Source: Fen-1258 sp964595365
Lineage (GTDB): Bacteria; Bacteroidota; Ignavibacteria; Ignavibacteriales; Melioribacteraceae
Length of the DNA stretch: 20,734 nt
Reading direction: 5' to 3'
Assembly: GCA_964595365.1 (NCBI GenBank)
Contig: CAZQQC010000041.1
Location: forward strand, 1-20,734
The notes under the pieces are model-generated. The model did not search any database and was not told the origin of the DNA. It saw only the letters and a program-made list of their open reading frames with translations. This document shows, in pieces, positions 1 to 8,412 of this stretch. The first letter of the stretch is position 1, and every line of letters begins with the position of its first letter. Position numbers and translations under genes: made by a program.

Positions 1-71
1 TTTTCTTTTTTCCCTACCTAACTTACTCTTTACTTTTGCCACCCAAAAATCCTCTCTACCCAAGACCCAAG

Positions 72-90
72 CCTTGCGTGATATCTGTTA
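72..90 (+). repeat. Short repeated element, copy 1 (upstream of MFS gene)
   Basis: The stretch reads CCTTGCGTGATATCTGTTA and matches 16 of 19 bases of CCTTGCGTAACATCAGTTA at 3321-3339. It lies 78 bp before the MFS start and has the same orientation relative to the gene downstream as the copy before tonB. It could be an operator, a promoter part or a dispersed genomic repeat; the window alone cannot decide. The rest of 1-167 shows only AT-rich DNA and the ribosome binding site. Confidence 0.45.
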
Positions 91-167
91 AAAATTTTTT
101 ATTTCAATTTATTTATATAAATGATAGTTTCGGCATTAAATTTTTATTTACCCGAGAGGAAGAAAAA

Positions 168-1403
168 ATGGAACAACATAAAGAAAACCAACTTAAAAAT
201 ATTTTGAACACAACGGTTTTAGTTTCGGCACTCGGATACTTTGTTGACATTTATGACCTTATCCTTTTCGGTATTGTTCGCGTGCCGAGTTTAACTGATT
301 TAGGTGTTCCCGCTGATAAAATGATAAACTTCGGTGTTTACATTTTGAACATGCAAATGGCGGGCATGCTGATAGGCGGAATAATATGGGGCGTTTGGGG
401 AGACAAGAAAGGAAGGCTGTCTGTTTTGTTCGGCTCTATTTTCTTATATTCAATTGCCAATCTGGTTAATGCATTTGTAACATCAATTGACCATTACGCA
501 TTTCTTAGATTCATAGCAGGGGTCGGGTTAGCAGGCGAGCTTGGTGCAGCAGTAACTCTTGTAAGCGAAGTGATGACAAAAGAAACAAGGGGATACGGAA
601 CAGCAATAGTTGCAACTATCGGTGTATCCGGCGCCATCTTTGCAGCTATAATCGGCGATGTTTTCAACTGGCACGTTGCGTTCATTATAGGCGGAATTCT
701 TGGTTTGATTCTTTTGATTATGCGGCTAAAAATGTTCGAAAGTGGAATGTACAAATCGGTTCAATCTGCAAACATCGGCAAAGGAGATTTTTTGAAATTG
801 TTTACTTCCAAGGATAGATTTTTACGGTACCTTTATTGCATTTTGATAGGGCTTCCAATCTGGTATGTTGTCGGAATATTAATAACCTTCTCACCGGAAT
901 TTGCAACAGCACTCGGTGTTCAAGATAAAATTGCTGCCGGAAATTCTATAATGTTCACATACACAGGATTGATCTTTGGAGATTTCGCGAGCGGATTCCT
1001 GAGCCAATATCTCAGAAGCAGAAGAAAAGTTGTTGCACTCTTCATCGGACTTACTTCCTTTTTTATTTTGGTTTATTTATTCGTTCACGGTCTCACAAAA
1101 GTTCAGTTTTACGGTCTATGCATTGTGCTGGGATTTGCAATCGGTTACTGGGCAGTGTTTGTTACAACGGCATCGGAGCATTTTGGCACCAACTTACGTT
1201 CGACAGTTACAACCACTGTTCCAAATTTCATCCGCGGTTCGGTTGTTCCAATTACATTAGGATTTGAATATTTCCGTTCGTCACTTGGAATGATTTACTC
1301 GGCGCTGTTAATTGGAACTATTTCCGTCGTAATTGCTTTATTTGCAATCTATAAATTAGAAGAGACTTACGACAAAGATCTTAACTACATAGAAAATATT
1401 TAG
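168..1403 (+). CDS. MFS transporter (metabolite:H+ symporter-like)
   Basis: This is a 411-aa integral membrane protein with about 12 hydrophobic segments, typical of the major facilitator superfamily. The loop 2-3 signature is visible as GVWGDKKGR (about residues 75-83). It is followed by RFIAGVGLAGELGAAVTL (about 114-131) and the acidic/basic stretch SEVMTKETRG, which resembles the sugar and metabolite:H+ symporter branches. The frame is open upstream to 36, but ATG 168 is chosen because GAGAGGAAG lies just before it and the 44 residues upstream look like translated leader. The gene heads a plus-strand cluster, with dedA following after 41 bp. The substrate cannot be read from the sequence; organic acids or sugars are both possible. 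Confidence 0.85.
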   Translation: MEQHKENQLKNILNTTVLVSALGYFVDIYDLILFGIVRVPSLTDLGVPADKMINFGVYILNMQMAGMLIGGIIWGVWGDKKGRLSVLFGSIFLYSIANLVNAFVTSIDHYAFLRFIAGVGLAGELGAAVTLVSEVMTKETRGYGTAIVATIGVSGAIFAAIIGDVFNWHVAFIIGGILGLILLIMRLKMFESGMYKSVQSANIGKGDFLKLFTSKDRFLRYLYCILIGLPIWYVVGILITFSPEFATALGVQDKIAAGNSIMFTYTGLIFGDFASGFLSQYLRSRRKVVALFIGLTSFFILVYLFVHGLTKVQFYGLCIVLGFAIGYWAVFVTTASEHFGTNLRSTVTTTVPNFIRGSVVPITLGFEYFRSSLGMIYSALLIGTISVVIALFAIYKLEETYDKDLNYIENI

Positions 1404-1444
1404 AAATCTCTAATTCATCTTTTTCTCAATCAAAATTTTGTTGC

Positions 1445-2089
1445 ATGGAATTTATTAAAGAACTTCTAGACTTTGTTTTACATCTTGACAAACATCTTAG
1501 CGATATTATTCTTCAATATGGCACGCTGACTTATTTTATTCTCTTCGTCGTAATTTTTGCCGAGACAGGATTGGTTTTTACGCCATTCCTGCCCGGAGAT
1601 TCTTTATTGTTTGCTGCTGGAACTTTTGCCGCTAAAGGATCATTTAATGTTCACATCTTGTTTTTGATATTAGCAGTTGCCGCAATAATAGGCGACACTA
1701 CGAATTACTGGATCGGACATTACTTCGGCTTAAAAATTTTCGAAAAGCATACAAGATTTTTGAAGAAAGAATATCTGAATCGTACACACCAATTCTATGA
1801 AAAGTATGGAGGCAAAACAATTATACTAGCGCGCTTTGTACCTATCGTAAGAACATTTGCACCCTTTGTAGCCGGAGTTGGATCGATGACCTACAAGAAA
1901 TTTATTTCTTACAACGTAACGGGCGGCGTAATTTGGTGTGCACTTTTTGTGTACGGAGGATTTTATTTTGGTAATTTAGCGTTCGTAAAAAATAATTTTT
2001 CGCTGGTAATTATAGCAATAATTTTTATATCCACACTGCCGGCAATTATTGAGTACATTAGGCATAAATTGAATAAGTCCAACAAATAA
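1445..2089 (+). CDS. DedA family membrane protein
   Basis: This 214-aa inner-membrane protein has the features of the DedA (SNARE-associated, VTT domain) family, whose members act in membrane-lipid homeostasis and probably as lipid flippases driven by the proton motive force. Visible motifs are ETGLVFTPFLPGDSLLF (about residues 40-56, with acidic Glu40 and Asp52) and GGKTIILARFVPIVRTFAP (about 122-140, with the paired arginines Arg130 and Arg136 characteristic of the family). Length is normal for the family. No Shine-Dalgarno is evident before ATG 1445. It sits 41 bp after the MFS gene and 30 bp before exbB, so co-transcription is likely. The exact lipid substrate is unknown. Confidence 0.9.
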   Translation: MEFIKELLDFVLHLDKHLSDIILQYGTLTYFILFVVIFAETGLVFTPFLPGDSLLFAAGTFAAKGSFNVHILFLILAVAAIIGDTTNYWIGHYFGLKIFEKHTRFLKKEYLNRTHQFYEKYGGKTIILARFVPIVRTFAPFVAGVGSMTYKKFISYNVTGGVIWCALFVYGGFYFGNLAFVKNNFSLVIIAIIFISTLPAIIEYIRHKLNKSNK

Positions 2090-2119
2090 AAATTATTATC
2101 TCTTCAATGGAGAAATGAA

Positions 2120-2770
2120 ATGGGAAATGAAAGTCTTCTCGAACTATTAATGAAAGGCGGTTTCACAATTTTCATTCTGGCGTTGTGTTCAATCTTCTCT
2201 GTAAAAGTAGTTATAGAGAAGCTGATACAGTTCAACGGTATAAAACCCAAATACAATGAAGATCTGCTAACCCAGATTGCAGAAAGGCTCGAGGCAAAAA
2301 GTTTGAAGGACGCAATATTCGTTTGTAAAAATTACAAGGTTAAGTCACTCGGTTTCAAAGTTGCTTCGCCGCTTGCAAATGTAATGAAATACATTCTAGA
2401 ACATCTTCACCTATCAAAAGAAGAATTGAGCGAAACAGCTTACAACAAACTTGATCAGGAAATAACAAAACTCGAAACCGGTCTCGGAGTGCTTGCAACG
2501 CTCGGCGCTATTTCGCCATTTATCGGTTTGTTCGGAACTGTAGTTGGAATTATAAAATCTTTCAGCGCTCTCTCGTTGACAGATACATCAAATTATGCTC
2601 ACGTGATGAGCGGAATAGCCGAAGCATTGATTGCAACCGCTGCCGGATTATTTGTAGCGGTACCGGCTGTTATGTTTTATAACTACTTCACAAAAAGATT
2701 GAAGCTGAGCATCCCTTCGTTCGACGAAGCAATAAACGGCGTAATAAGAGTTCTTAAAAGCTCTAAGTAA
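2120..2770 (+). CDS. exbB: ExbB/TolQ/MotA-family proton channel subunit
   Basis: This 216-aa inner-membrane protein is the channel-forming subunit that uses the proton motive force to energise a TonB- or TolA-type partner. It has one N-terminal membrane segment (about residues 12-34), a cytoplasmic region, and two C-terminal segments. Segment two carries LGAISPFIGLFGTVVGII (about 128-145) and segment three carries GIAEALIATAAGLFVAVPAV (about 165-184), the conserved core of the family. A GGAG site lies 7 bases before ATG 2120. ExbD starts 9 bp after the stop and a TonB-type protein follows, so exbB is preferred over tolQ. No TolA, TolB or Pal gene is present in the window. Confidence 0.9.
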   Translation: MGNESLLELLMKGGFTIFILALCSIFSVKVVIEKLIQFNGIKPKYNEDLLTQIAERLEAKSLKDAIFVCKNYKVKSLGFKVASPLANVMKYILEHLHLSKEELSETAYNKLDQEITKLETGLGVLATLGAISPFIGLFGTVVGIIKSFSALSLTDTSNYAHVMSGIAEALIATAAGLFVAVPAVMFYNYFTKRLKLSIPSFDEAINGVIRVLKSSK

Positions 2771-2779
2771 AGAGGATTT

Positions 2780-3196
2780 ATGAGACGGTTCAAACTGGAA
2801 GAAAAAGAATTTTCCGAAATCAACATCACCCCTTTTACCGATATCGTGCTGGTTCTACTCATTATTTTTATGATCACCAGCCCGTTTTTAATTTCCGGTT
2901 CATTCAAAGTTAAGCTACCGCAATCTACAACTGCCGAAACCGAAATCAACAAGGGCATAGAAGTTTACATGGATGCGAAAGACGAAATTTTCATAAACAA
3001 CAAGACCATTGCATTCCAGGAGGTGCCGTTCTATTTACAAAAAGAATTCGATAAAACCGGCGTAAAAGAAGTTATCATCAAAGCAGATAAGAATGTTCGT
3101 CACGGTTCATTTGTGCAATTGTTGGATCAGTTGAAAAAAGCCGGCGCAGCCAAACTTTTGATTGCAACGACACACAAAGAGAGTACAACACCTTGA
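2780..3196 (+). CDS. exbD: ExbD/TolR-family biopolymer transport protein
   Basis: This 138-aa protein has a short cytoplasmic N terminus, one membrane segment (about residues 22-40) and a periplasmic domain, the standard ExbD/TolR layout. The stretch NITPFTDIVLVLLIIFM holds the essential membrane Asp (Asp21) that relays protons in the ExbB/ExbD motor. The periplasmic part includes VIIKADKNVRHGSFVQLLDQ, matching the usual ExbD C-terminal pattern. The ribosome binding site AGAGGA precedes ATG 2780. With exbB 9 bp upstream and a TonB protein 153 bp downstream, it probably completes a TonB energising complex. Confidence 0.9.
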   Translation: MRRFKLEEKEFSEINITPFTDIVLVLLIIFMITSPFLISGSFKVKLPQSTTAETEINKGIEVYMDAKDEIFINNKTIAFQEVPFYLQKEFDKTGVKEVIIKADKNVRHGSFVQLLDQLKKAGAAKLLIATTHKESTTP

Positions 3197-3234
3197 CAAA
3201 AATGAATTATGCATTTTCGACTTAATAACTCACC

Positions 3235-3247
3235 TTACGCAAGGTTT
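3235..3247 (-). repeat. Short repeated element, copy 2 (inverted)
   Basis: TTACGCAAGGTTT here is the exact reverse complement of AAACCTTGCGTAA at 3318-3330, giving two perfect 13-base arms separated by 70 bases in the exbD-tonB gap. It also contains a small internal hairpin, ACCTT/AAGGT around ACGC at 3232-3245. There is no T-run after it, so it does not look like a standard terminator. It could be an operator half, an mRNA hairpin arm or a genomic repeat. Confidence 0.5.
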
Positions 3248-3317
3248 GATCTACAATGAAAAAATATAATTGTAAAACTATTTTCTTTAAAGCAACAAAA
3301 ATTTGTTTGTTAAGCCT

Positions 3318-3339
3318 AAACCTTGCGTAACATCAGTTA
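3318..3339 (+). repeat. Short repeated element, copy 3 (abuts tonB start)
   Basis: This copy contains CCTTGCGTAACATCAGTTA and ends 10 bases before the tonB ATG at 3350, where a Shine-Dalgarno would normally be; none is seen. Its first 13 bases pair with copy 2, and TAAC-ATCA-GTTA at 3328-3339 forms a second small inverted repeat. Its position suggests control of tonB transcription or translation, which is inference. Confidence 0.5.
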
Positions 3340-3349
3340 ATAAACTTCG

Positions 3350-4045
3350 ATGCCGGGATATGTATCAAAATATGTTTCATTTTTATTTTCATTTCTAGTT
3401 CATTCGATCATTTTTTTTCTCTTCTACATTGCTACACATAATTACAATCCAAACACAAACAGTCTGATCGAATTCAATCTATTTGACGAACCGGGCGGAA
3501 GCGCGGGCGGCAGTACAACAACTGCTGAGCCGGAGACGGAAGAAAAAATAAATACAAGCGAAAAGAAAGTTAAAGAGAAAGTCAAACCGGTTGCTCAACC
3601 AACCGAATCAAAAAAAGAAACTACTACAAGCGGCAGTCAAACCGGCAATGCAAAAGGAACAGGTACAGGAAGCAGTACCGGTACTGGAAGCGGGACCGGC
3701 AAATCCGGTATTTCGTTGGGCGTACCTATAATTCCAAAACAGAAAGAAGAAGTTTACTTTGTGGCTGTTGACGAAATGCCCGAACCCCTCGGTGGTCTTG
3801 ATGAGATAAATGCAAAAGTAATTATTCCACCGCAAGCAAAACAAAAAGGAATTTCTGGAATTGTGTTTGTTTTAGCATTCATCGACGAATACGGAGTTGT
3901 TAGGAAGACCATGCTAACAAAAGGCATCGGCAATGGATACGATGAAGCTGCTATGACGGCTGTTTCGCGGACCCGATTCAGACCCGGCAAACAAAACGAT
4001 CGGCCGGTAAAAGTGCAAATGCAAATTCCGGTTTCTATCAGATAA
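3350..4045 (+). CDS. TonB-family energy transducer
   Basis: This 231-aa protein has one N-terminal membrane anchor (about residues 8-28), a Glu/Lys-rich then Gly/Thr/Ser-rich periplasmic linker (about 55-120) and a C-terminal TonB domain (about 140-231). The domain shows GISGIVFVLAFIDEYGVV, then GYDEAAMTAVSRTRFRPGKQ and PVKVQMQIPV, the usual Bacteroidota pattern. It would carry energy from ExbB/ExbD to outer-membrane receptors for siderophores, vitamins or glycans. The linker is unusual: instead of the common Pro/Lys repeats it has alternating Gly-Thr/Gly-Ser (about 100-120). No Shine-Dalgarno is seen before ATG 3350. Its stop overlaps the end of the convergent permease gene by 8 bp. No TonB-dependent receptor gene is in the window. 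Confidence 0.9.
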   Translation: MPGYVSKYVSFLFSFLVHSIIFFLFYIATHNYNPNTNSLIEFNLFDEPGGSAGGSTTTAEPETEEKINTSEKKVKEKVKPVAQPTESKKETTTSGSQTGNAKGTGTGSSTGTGSGTGKSGISLGVPIIPKQKEEVYFVAVDEMPEPLGGLDEINAKVIIPPQAKQKGISGIVFVLAFIDEYGVVRKTMLTKGIGNGYDEAAMTAVSRTRFRPGKQNDRPVKVQMQIPVSIR

Positions 4046-5531
4046 TTTTCTGTTTATCTTTCCGCAAAGCTTTCCAAATAAAGTAAACCGGTATTCCCAG
4101 CAGAACAATTATTAATCCCGGCCATGTGAACAACGGTTTTTCTACAATTAAAATGACCGAGATAGAAAGCGCTAACAATATGTAAACAATCGGCAAGACG
4201 GGATAGCCAAAAGTTTTGTACGGCCTCTCTAAGCCGGGTTTTCTTTTTCGCAGAATGAATATGCCAATTATTGTTAGCATATAGAAAATAAGAACTGTGA
4301 AAACAACATAATCCAAAAGCTGGGAGTAAGTTCCCGAGAGACATAGCACGCTTGCCCAAATTGACTGCGACAAAAGAGCTTTTGCGGGAACAGATTTTTT
4401 ATTTAGTTCGCCTGTAGTTTTGAAAAACAAATTATCTTTTGCCATTGCGTAATAAACACGCGCACCGGCAAGTATCAAACCGTTGTTGCATCCGAATGTA
4501 GAAATCATAATCAACACCGCCATTATAAATGCTGCGGGTTGACCGAAAAACATTTGCGCCGCTGCTGTTCCAACTCTATCATCCACCGCAAATTGAATTC
4601 CCAGACCAATTGCATCCTGAGCACGGGGATTTCCGGCAAGCGGCAGTACAACTAAATATGCTACATTGGCAAACACATAAAGAATTGTAACTATTAATGT
4701 GCCGAAGAAAAGACTAAGAGGAATAACTTTTTTAGGATTTTTAATTTCTCCAGCGGTGAACGTAATATTTTCCCAGGCAACACTTGCAAACAGCGAACCG
4801 ACCATTGCAACTCCGATTGCCAAGACAACTGAAAATCCTCCGAGCTGCTCGACCCATTCGATTTGGTTTCCGGACATGTGCAGCCACTGCCCTTGCCAAA
4901 TTTGTGAAAAGTTAGCTGCTAGAGCCCGAGCATTAGAGCCGACAAAAATTCCAAGGGCTATCAAACCAAGAAGCGCAAGCGTTTTTGTTATGGTAAAAAT
5001 GTTCTGAACAAATTTTGCCTCTCTTAATCCTCTCATGTTTATATAGGTCAAAAACAAAATTAGAACGATTGCCAAAATTTGTCCTGATGAGATATTCAAT
5101 CCAAACAGACTCATCAAAGTGTTCTTAGCACTAAACCAAGGAATTAGCACAGCTGTAAATTTTGCAAACGCAACGGCAACAGCTGCAATGGTTCCTGTCT
5201 GTATGACAAGAAACAAAGTCCAACCGTAAAGAAAACCAACCAGAGGATTATATGCTTCGCGTAGATAGACATATTGCCCGCCGGCGTTAGGCATCATTGC
5301 GGCAAGTTCGCCATAGCCCAACGCCCCAATCAAAGTGATAAGACCGGTTACTGCCCAAACGAGAAGTAATAAACCGCTTGAACCGACTGTACGGGCGATA
5401 TCTGAGCTGACAATAAAAATTCCGGAACCAATCATTGACCCGACAACAATCATTGTTGAATCAAATAATCCCAGTTCGCGTTTTAATCCGGTCGAAGATT
5501 CTTGTGAGGTTGAGATTGTTTCTTTGCGCAT
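4038..5531 (-). CDS. APC-family amino-acid permease
   Basis: This 497-aa polytopic membrane protein has about 12 hydrophobic segments. The N-terminal region carries GSMIGSGIF (about residues 31-39), the substrate-binding unwound helix 1 of the amino acid-polyamine-organocation superfamily. It continues with GALGYGELAAMMPNAGGQYV, also typical of the LAT-like exchanger branch. It probably takes up or exchanges an amino acid at the inner membrane; which one cannot be told. The C terminus ends in a Lys-rich tail (RKDKQKII). The gene stands alone on the minus strand, 236 bp downstream of lptD, and overlaps the tonB end by 8 bp. ATG 5531 gives a cytoplasmic N terminus of normal length; no strong ribosome binding site is visible. 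Confidence 0.9.
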   Translation of the reverse strand: MRKETISTSQESSTGLKRELGLFDSTMIVVGSMIGSGIFIVSSDIARTVGSSGLLLLVWAVTGLITLIGALGYGELAAMMPNAGGQYVYLREAYNPLVGFLYGWTLFLVIQTGTIAAVAVAFAKFTAVLIPWFSAKNTLMSLFGLNISSGQILAIVLILFLTYINMRGLREAKFVQNIFTITKTLALLGLIALGIFVGSNARALAANFSQIWQGQWLHMSGNQIEWVEQLGGFSVVLAIGVAMVGSLFASVAWENITFTAGEIKNPKKVIPLSLFFGTLIVTILYVFANVAYLVVLPLAGNPRAQDAIGLGIQFAVDDRVGTAAAQMFFGQPAAFIMAVLIMISTFGCNNGLILAGARVYYAMAKDNLFFKTTGELNKKSVPAKALLSQSIWASVLCLSGTYSQLLDYVVFTVLIFYMLTIIGIFILRKRKPGLERPYKTFGYPVLPIVYILLALSISVILIVEKPLFTWPGLIIVLLGIPVYFIWKALRKDKQKII

Positions 5532-5636
5532 ATCCGTACCTGTTGATTTCGGGAAGGAATTTAATCTTTGATTAGATAAAGCACCACAAAAAACATTCCC
5601 GGTTTATTTTTTTTCTAACACTAAAACGCAAATTAT

Positions 5637-5667
5637 AAAAACATCCCACCGTACAGGAATCAGTGGG
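5637..5667 (-). terminator. Possible intrinsic terminator after lptD
   Basis: Read on the minus strand, CCCAC (5667-5663) can pair with GTGGG (5649-5645) around a 13-base loop, followed by ATGTTTTT. It lies about 100 bp beyond the lptD stop. The stem is only 5 bp, so the call is weak. The rest of the 236-bp gap (5532-5767) is AT-rich leader for the permease gene with no other clear site. Confidence 0.3.
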
Positions 5668-5767
5668 CAGTTACCGCGTTTGTGCAAAAAAAATTACGCC
5701 GCATTAATCAATCCAATTTTCTTCAAAGAAAGATAGATATTCGTAATCTTGTTAGTATGAAAAGCAT

Positions 5768-8377
5768 TTATCTTCTTCCGGAATACAAACCGCCCGACTT
5801 TGTAACTTTTACGTCTTGAAATTCCGGCGCTTTCATTCTAATTTCAAATCTAAATCCACTGTAATAGCCCATCGGGTTCCAAACAAAATTCATTTCCCAG
5901 CAGTGAAGGTCACGGTAAACTGTTATTTGAGGCGCAGAAATTTCTTTACGATTAAAATCGTAACTGCCGCGTACAGTAAACTTCCAATTCTTGGTAAGAC
6001 TAAATCCCAGGTCCATGCTGATGTTGGAATAGGTTGTGGAATAATCGGGCGTGGGTTTTGAAAAATTATAATTGTAGCTCAAACTTAAATTCCACGGTAT
6101 GGTTAAGTCTTGCTGCCTGGTATCGTCGTAAACTGCAATATAATCTTTTTTCTGAAATGCGTTGAATCCTTCTCCCTGCTGCCTGGTTTCTTTTGGGGAT
6201 GGTGCTGCACTTTTCAATTTCTCTCCGCTTAAAGTCGTAGAAACGGAAAAGTTGAAGTTCGTCAATCTGAAAAGTCCTTTTCCATTTGAAGCCAAAAAGC
6301 GGCTAATTCTCGCCCCATTTATATAATCATAAAAAGTATAAGAAGACGAGCCGGAAAAGCTCAGCAAGTTTCCAACCTGAGTGCGGTAGTTTAGATTCAA
6401 ATCGGAAAGTTTTAAACTGTCTGCGGCAAAATTGTAGCCTGCGCTTGCATTCAAATTCAACAATTGAATTTTCTTCTGCTCTTTGGTTGTATCGCTTGCG
6501 CTTTTCGCTATTTTAATTTCGAAAATATTTTGGAGAGAGAAATTTAAGCTTTGACTTTCGTAATTCGTCACCCCGAGGAAAACCTCTTTCTGAAATTTAT
6601 CGTACCGAACGACTTTTCCATTTACTGTTTTATACGAATCGTAATATCCCCATCTATCCTTAGAAAAATTCGGCTGGAAAGAATATGAAACGGAAGGCAA
6701 GAGCTGGTGGCGGAACGATTCAATACCGAAAATATTCGGGTTAAATATACCGTACACTTTTGTTGATGCGCTTATTCCGAGATTGAAAGTCCGTACAAAA
6801 TTTATTTCGTTAATAGAAGATGTATAGAGTGAATCACGCGGAGTTGCAGCGCCCGTAACCGGATCAATCTTTTCGTACGGTCTATTCTCAATCTTTAATC
6901 TTTTATTGTACCATTTTTCAGTGTACACAATGCTTGGAGAAATGCTGAAGTAACCAAACTTAGGCGAAGCGTTAATAGTAATGTCATGCTGGAAGCCGCC
7001 ACGAATTGTAAGTACACCGCTTACCTTGTTCCGGTTATTTGTAAACTGTCCGCTGTAAGTATAGCCGATCAACTCATACCATTTGGGATTTGTTAAAGAC
7101 TCGGATTCATCACTCCGGAACGGATATGTAATTGATTTCAAAAAACTTATTCGAGGCAATGTTTCGTAAACATCACCGGCAGCAGGGGATATTCCAATTG
7201 ACTGTGTACGATTGTAATTCAAAGTTAAGCTGGTACCGGATTCATCCCACCGTTTATTGTAATTCAGGTTCGAAACAATATTTTGCAAGAGAAGATCATT
7301 ATAGCTGATGCTGTTGTTGGCAAAATAATTTGAGGATAGAAATTGAAGATTGATATCCACTCGTTCAGTAGGAGTTAATTGCTGATTGTGATACCATGAA
7401 AGATTCCAATCGGTCTTTTCCGTTCTGTTCGGATCGTTCTTTTCACCAATCGCAATTTTAGAATATCCAGCGGTTAACGCGCCGGAAAAATTGTAGCGCT
7501 CGGCATACCTATACCTTCCGTGCAAACCATATCCGCCTTTTGTGTAGTAATCTCCCGTTAGAGTAAAATCCATATAATCGCTTAATGCCCAAAAGTAACC
7601 GAAGTTTTTAAAGTACTGCCCTCTATCTAGCTGGTAACCGTAGGTTGGAATTATGATTCCGGATCGTCTTCCGCTTTCATTCGGAAATACAGCGAAAGGC
7701 AATACGATAGGAAGCGGCACGCCGCCTACGTACATCATAATCCATCTCGCAATAACCTTATCTTTTTGAACTACTTTCATCTGACTTGCCGAGAAATAAG
7801 TATCCGGCGTGTCTTTGTCGCAAGTTGTGAACATTCCGCTTTCGATGAAATAAGTACTCTTATCGAGCTTCCTAACTTTTTCGCCTTCGTAACGTTTGCC
7901 GGTCTCTTTATTTTTCGCCATCGAAATGAAACCGCTCTGATTTTTGAAATTGTATCTCAGACGCGAACCTTCGTATGCATCTTTGCCTTCAACCAAACGA
8001 GGAGTTTCTTTCAACTTTACCTTTGCAGTATCCGATGTGTCGTGAATTCCAAATGCTTCAAGTTCGTTGCTTTTATAATCGACAAAAATAATTCCGCTTT
8101 TGAGATCGGTGTCTTTGTACTTCAATTCACCGGTTCTATAAAGGCTCATTTTCTTTTTTTGGACGTCGAAGATGAGAGAATCGGATGCCGTTGCATTGAT
8201 CACAGCATCAACATCATACTTCTTTTTAGTTTTGGTTGAATCGGTTTTGAGGGTTGGATCTGATTTTGCCGTTTTCAATTGCCCGCTGGAATGGGCTGAT
8301 GAAGTTGTATCTTTTTTTTGCTGCGCAAACAAAAATGTACATACAAAAATTAATATTACAAATAATGCATACTTCAT
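5768..8377 (-). CDS. lptD: LptD-like LPS-assembly outer membrane protein
   Basis: This 869-aa protein has a signal peptide (hydrophobic residues about 3-18, likely cut after FLFA). An OstA/LptA-like N-terminal domain follows (about 55-200), with repeated short beta units such as SDSLIFDVQKKKMSLYRTGE. The rest is a long beta-barrel of alternating aromatic strands. The junction holds FTTCDKDTPDTYFSA and GGVPLPIVLPFAVFPNE (about 182-234), which match the LptD plug-to-barrel region, including VP...LPF.VFP. The family inserts lipopolysaccharide into the outer leaflet with LptE. Length is somewhat above the about 780 aa of E. coli LptD, as is common in this phylum. It lies 35 bp after the ROK gene in the same direction. 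A related role in exporting other lipids or glycans is possible. Confidence 0.82.
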   Translation of the reverse strand: MKYALFVILIFVCTFLFAQQKKDTTSSAHSSGQLKTAKSDPTLKTDSTKTKKKYDVDAVINATASDSLIFDVQKKKMSLYRTGELKYKDTDLKSGIIFVDYKSNELEAFGIHDTSDTAKVKLKETPRLVEGKDAYEGSRLRYNFKNQSGFISMAKNKETGKRYEGEKVRKLDKSTYFIESGMFTTCDKDTPDTYFSASQMKVVQKDKVIARWIMMYVGGVPLPIVLPFAVFPNESGRRSGIIIPTYGYQLDRGQYFKNFGYFWALSDYMDFTLTGDYYTKGGYGLHGRYRYAERYNFSGALTAGYSKIAIGEKNDPNRTEKTDWNLSWYHNQQLTPTERVDINLQFLSSNYFANNSISYNDLLLQNIVSNLNYNKRWDESGTSLTLNYNRTQSIGISPAAGDVYETLPRISFLKSITYPFRSDESESLTNPKWYELIGYTYSGQFTNNRNKVSGVLTIRGGFQHDITINASPKFGYFSISPSIVYTEKWYNKRLKIENRPYEKIDPVTGAATPRDSLYTSSINEINFVRTFNLGISASTKVYGIFNPNIFGIESFRHQLLPSVSYSFQPNFSKDRWGYYDSYKTVNGKVVRYDKFQKEVFLGVTNYESQSLNFSLQNIFEIKIAKSASDTTKEQKKIQLLNLNASAGYNFAADSLKLSDLNLNYRTQVGNLLSFSGSSSYTFYDYINGARISRFLASNGKGLFRLTNFNFSVSTTLSGEKLKSAAPSPKETRQQGEGFNAFQKKDYIAVYDDTRQQDLTIPWNLSLSYNYNFSKPTPDYSTTYSNISMDLGFSLTKNWKFTVRGSYDFNRKEISAPQITVYRDLHCWEMNFVWNPMGYYSGFRFEIRMKAPEFQDVKVTKSGGLYSGRR

Positions 8378-8412
8378 TTATTGAAAAGTTTCGTTTGGGT
8401 TCAGCAAAAAAG

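Noticed and set aside
36..167. 44-residue N-terminal extension of the MFS transporter
   Set aside because: The extension is Pro/Phe-rich, overlaps the repeated element at 72-90, and ATG 168 has a strong GAGAGGAAG site.
3232..3245. Intrinsic terminator after exbD
   Set aside because: The hairpin has only 5 bp and lacks a following T-run.
7766..8239. 157-codon plus-strand open frame inside lptD
   Set aside because: Antisense to the signal/OstA region of a clear gene, Phe/Ile-rich, no ribosome binding site.
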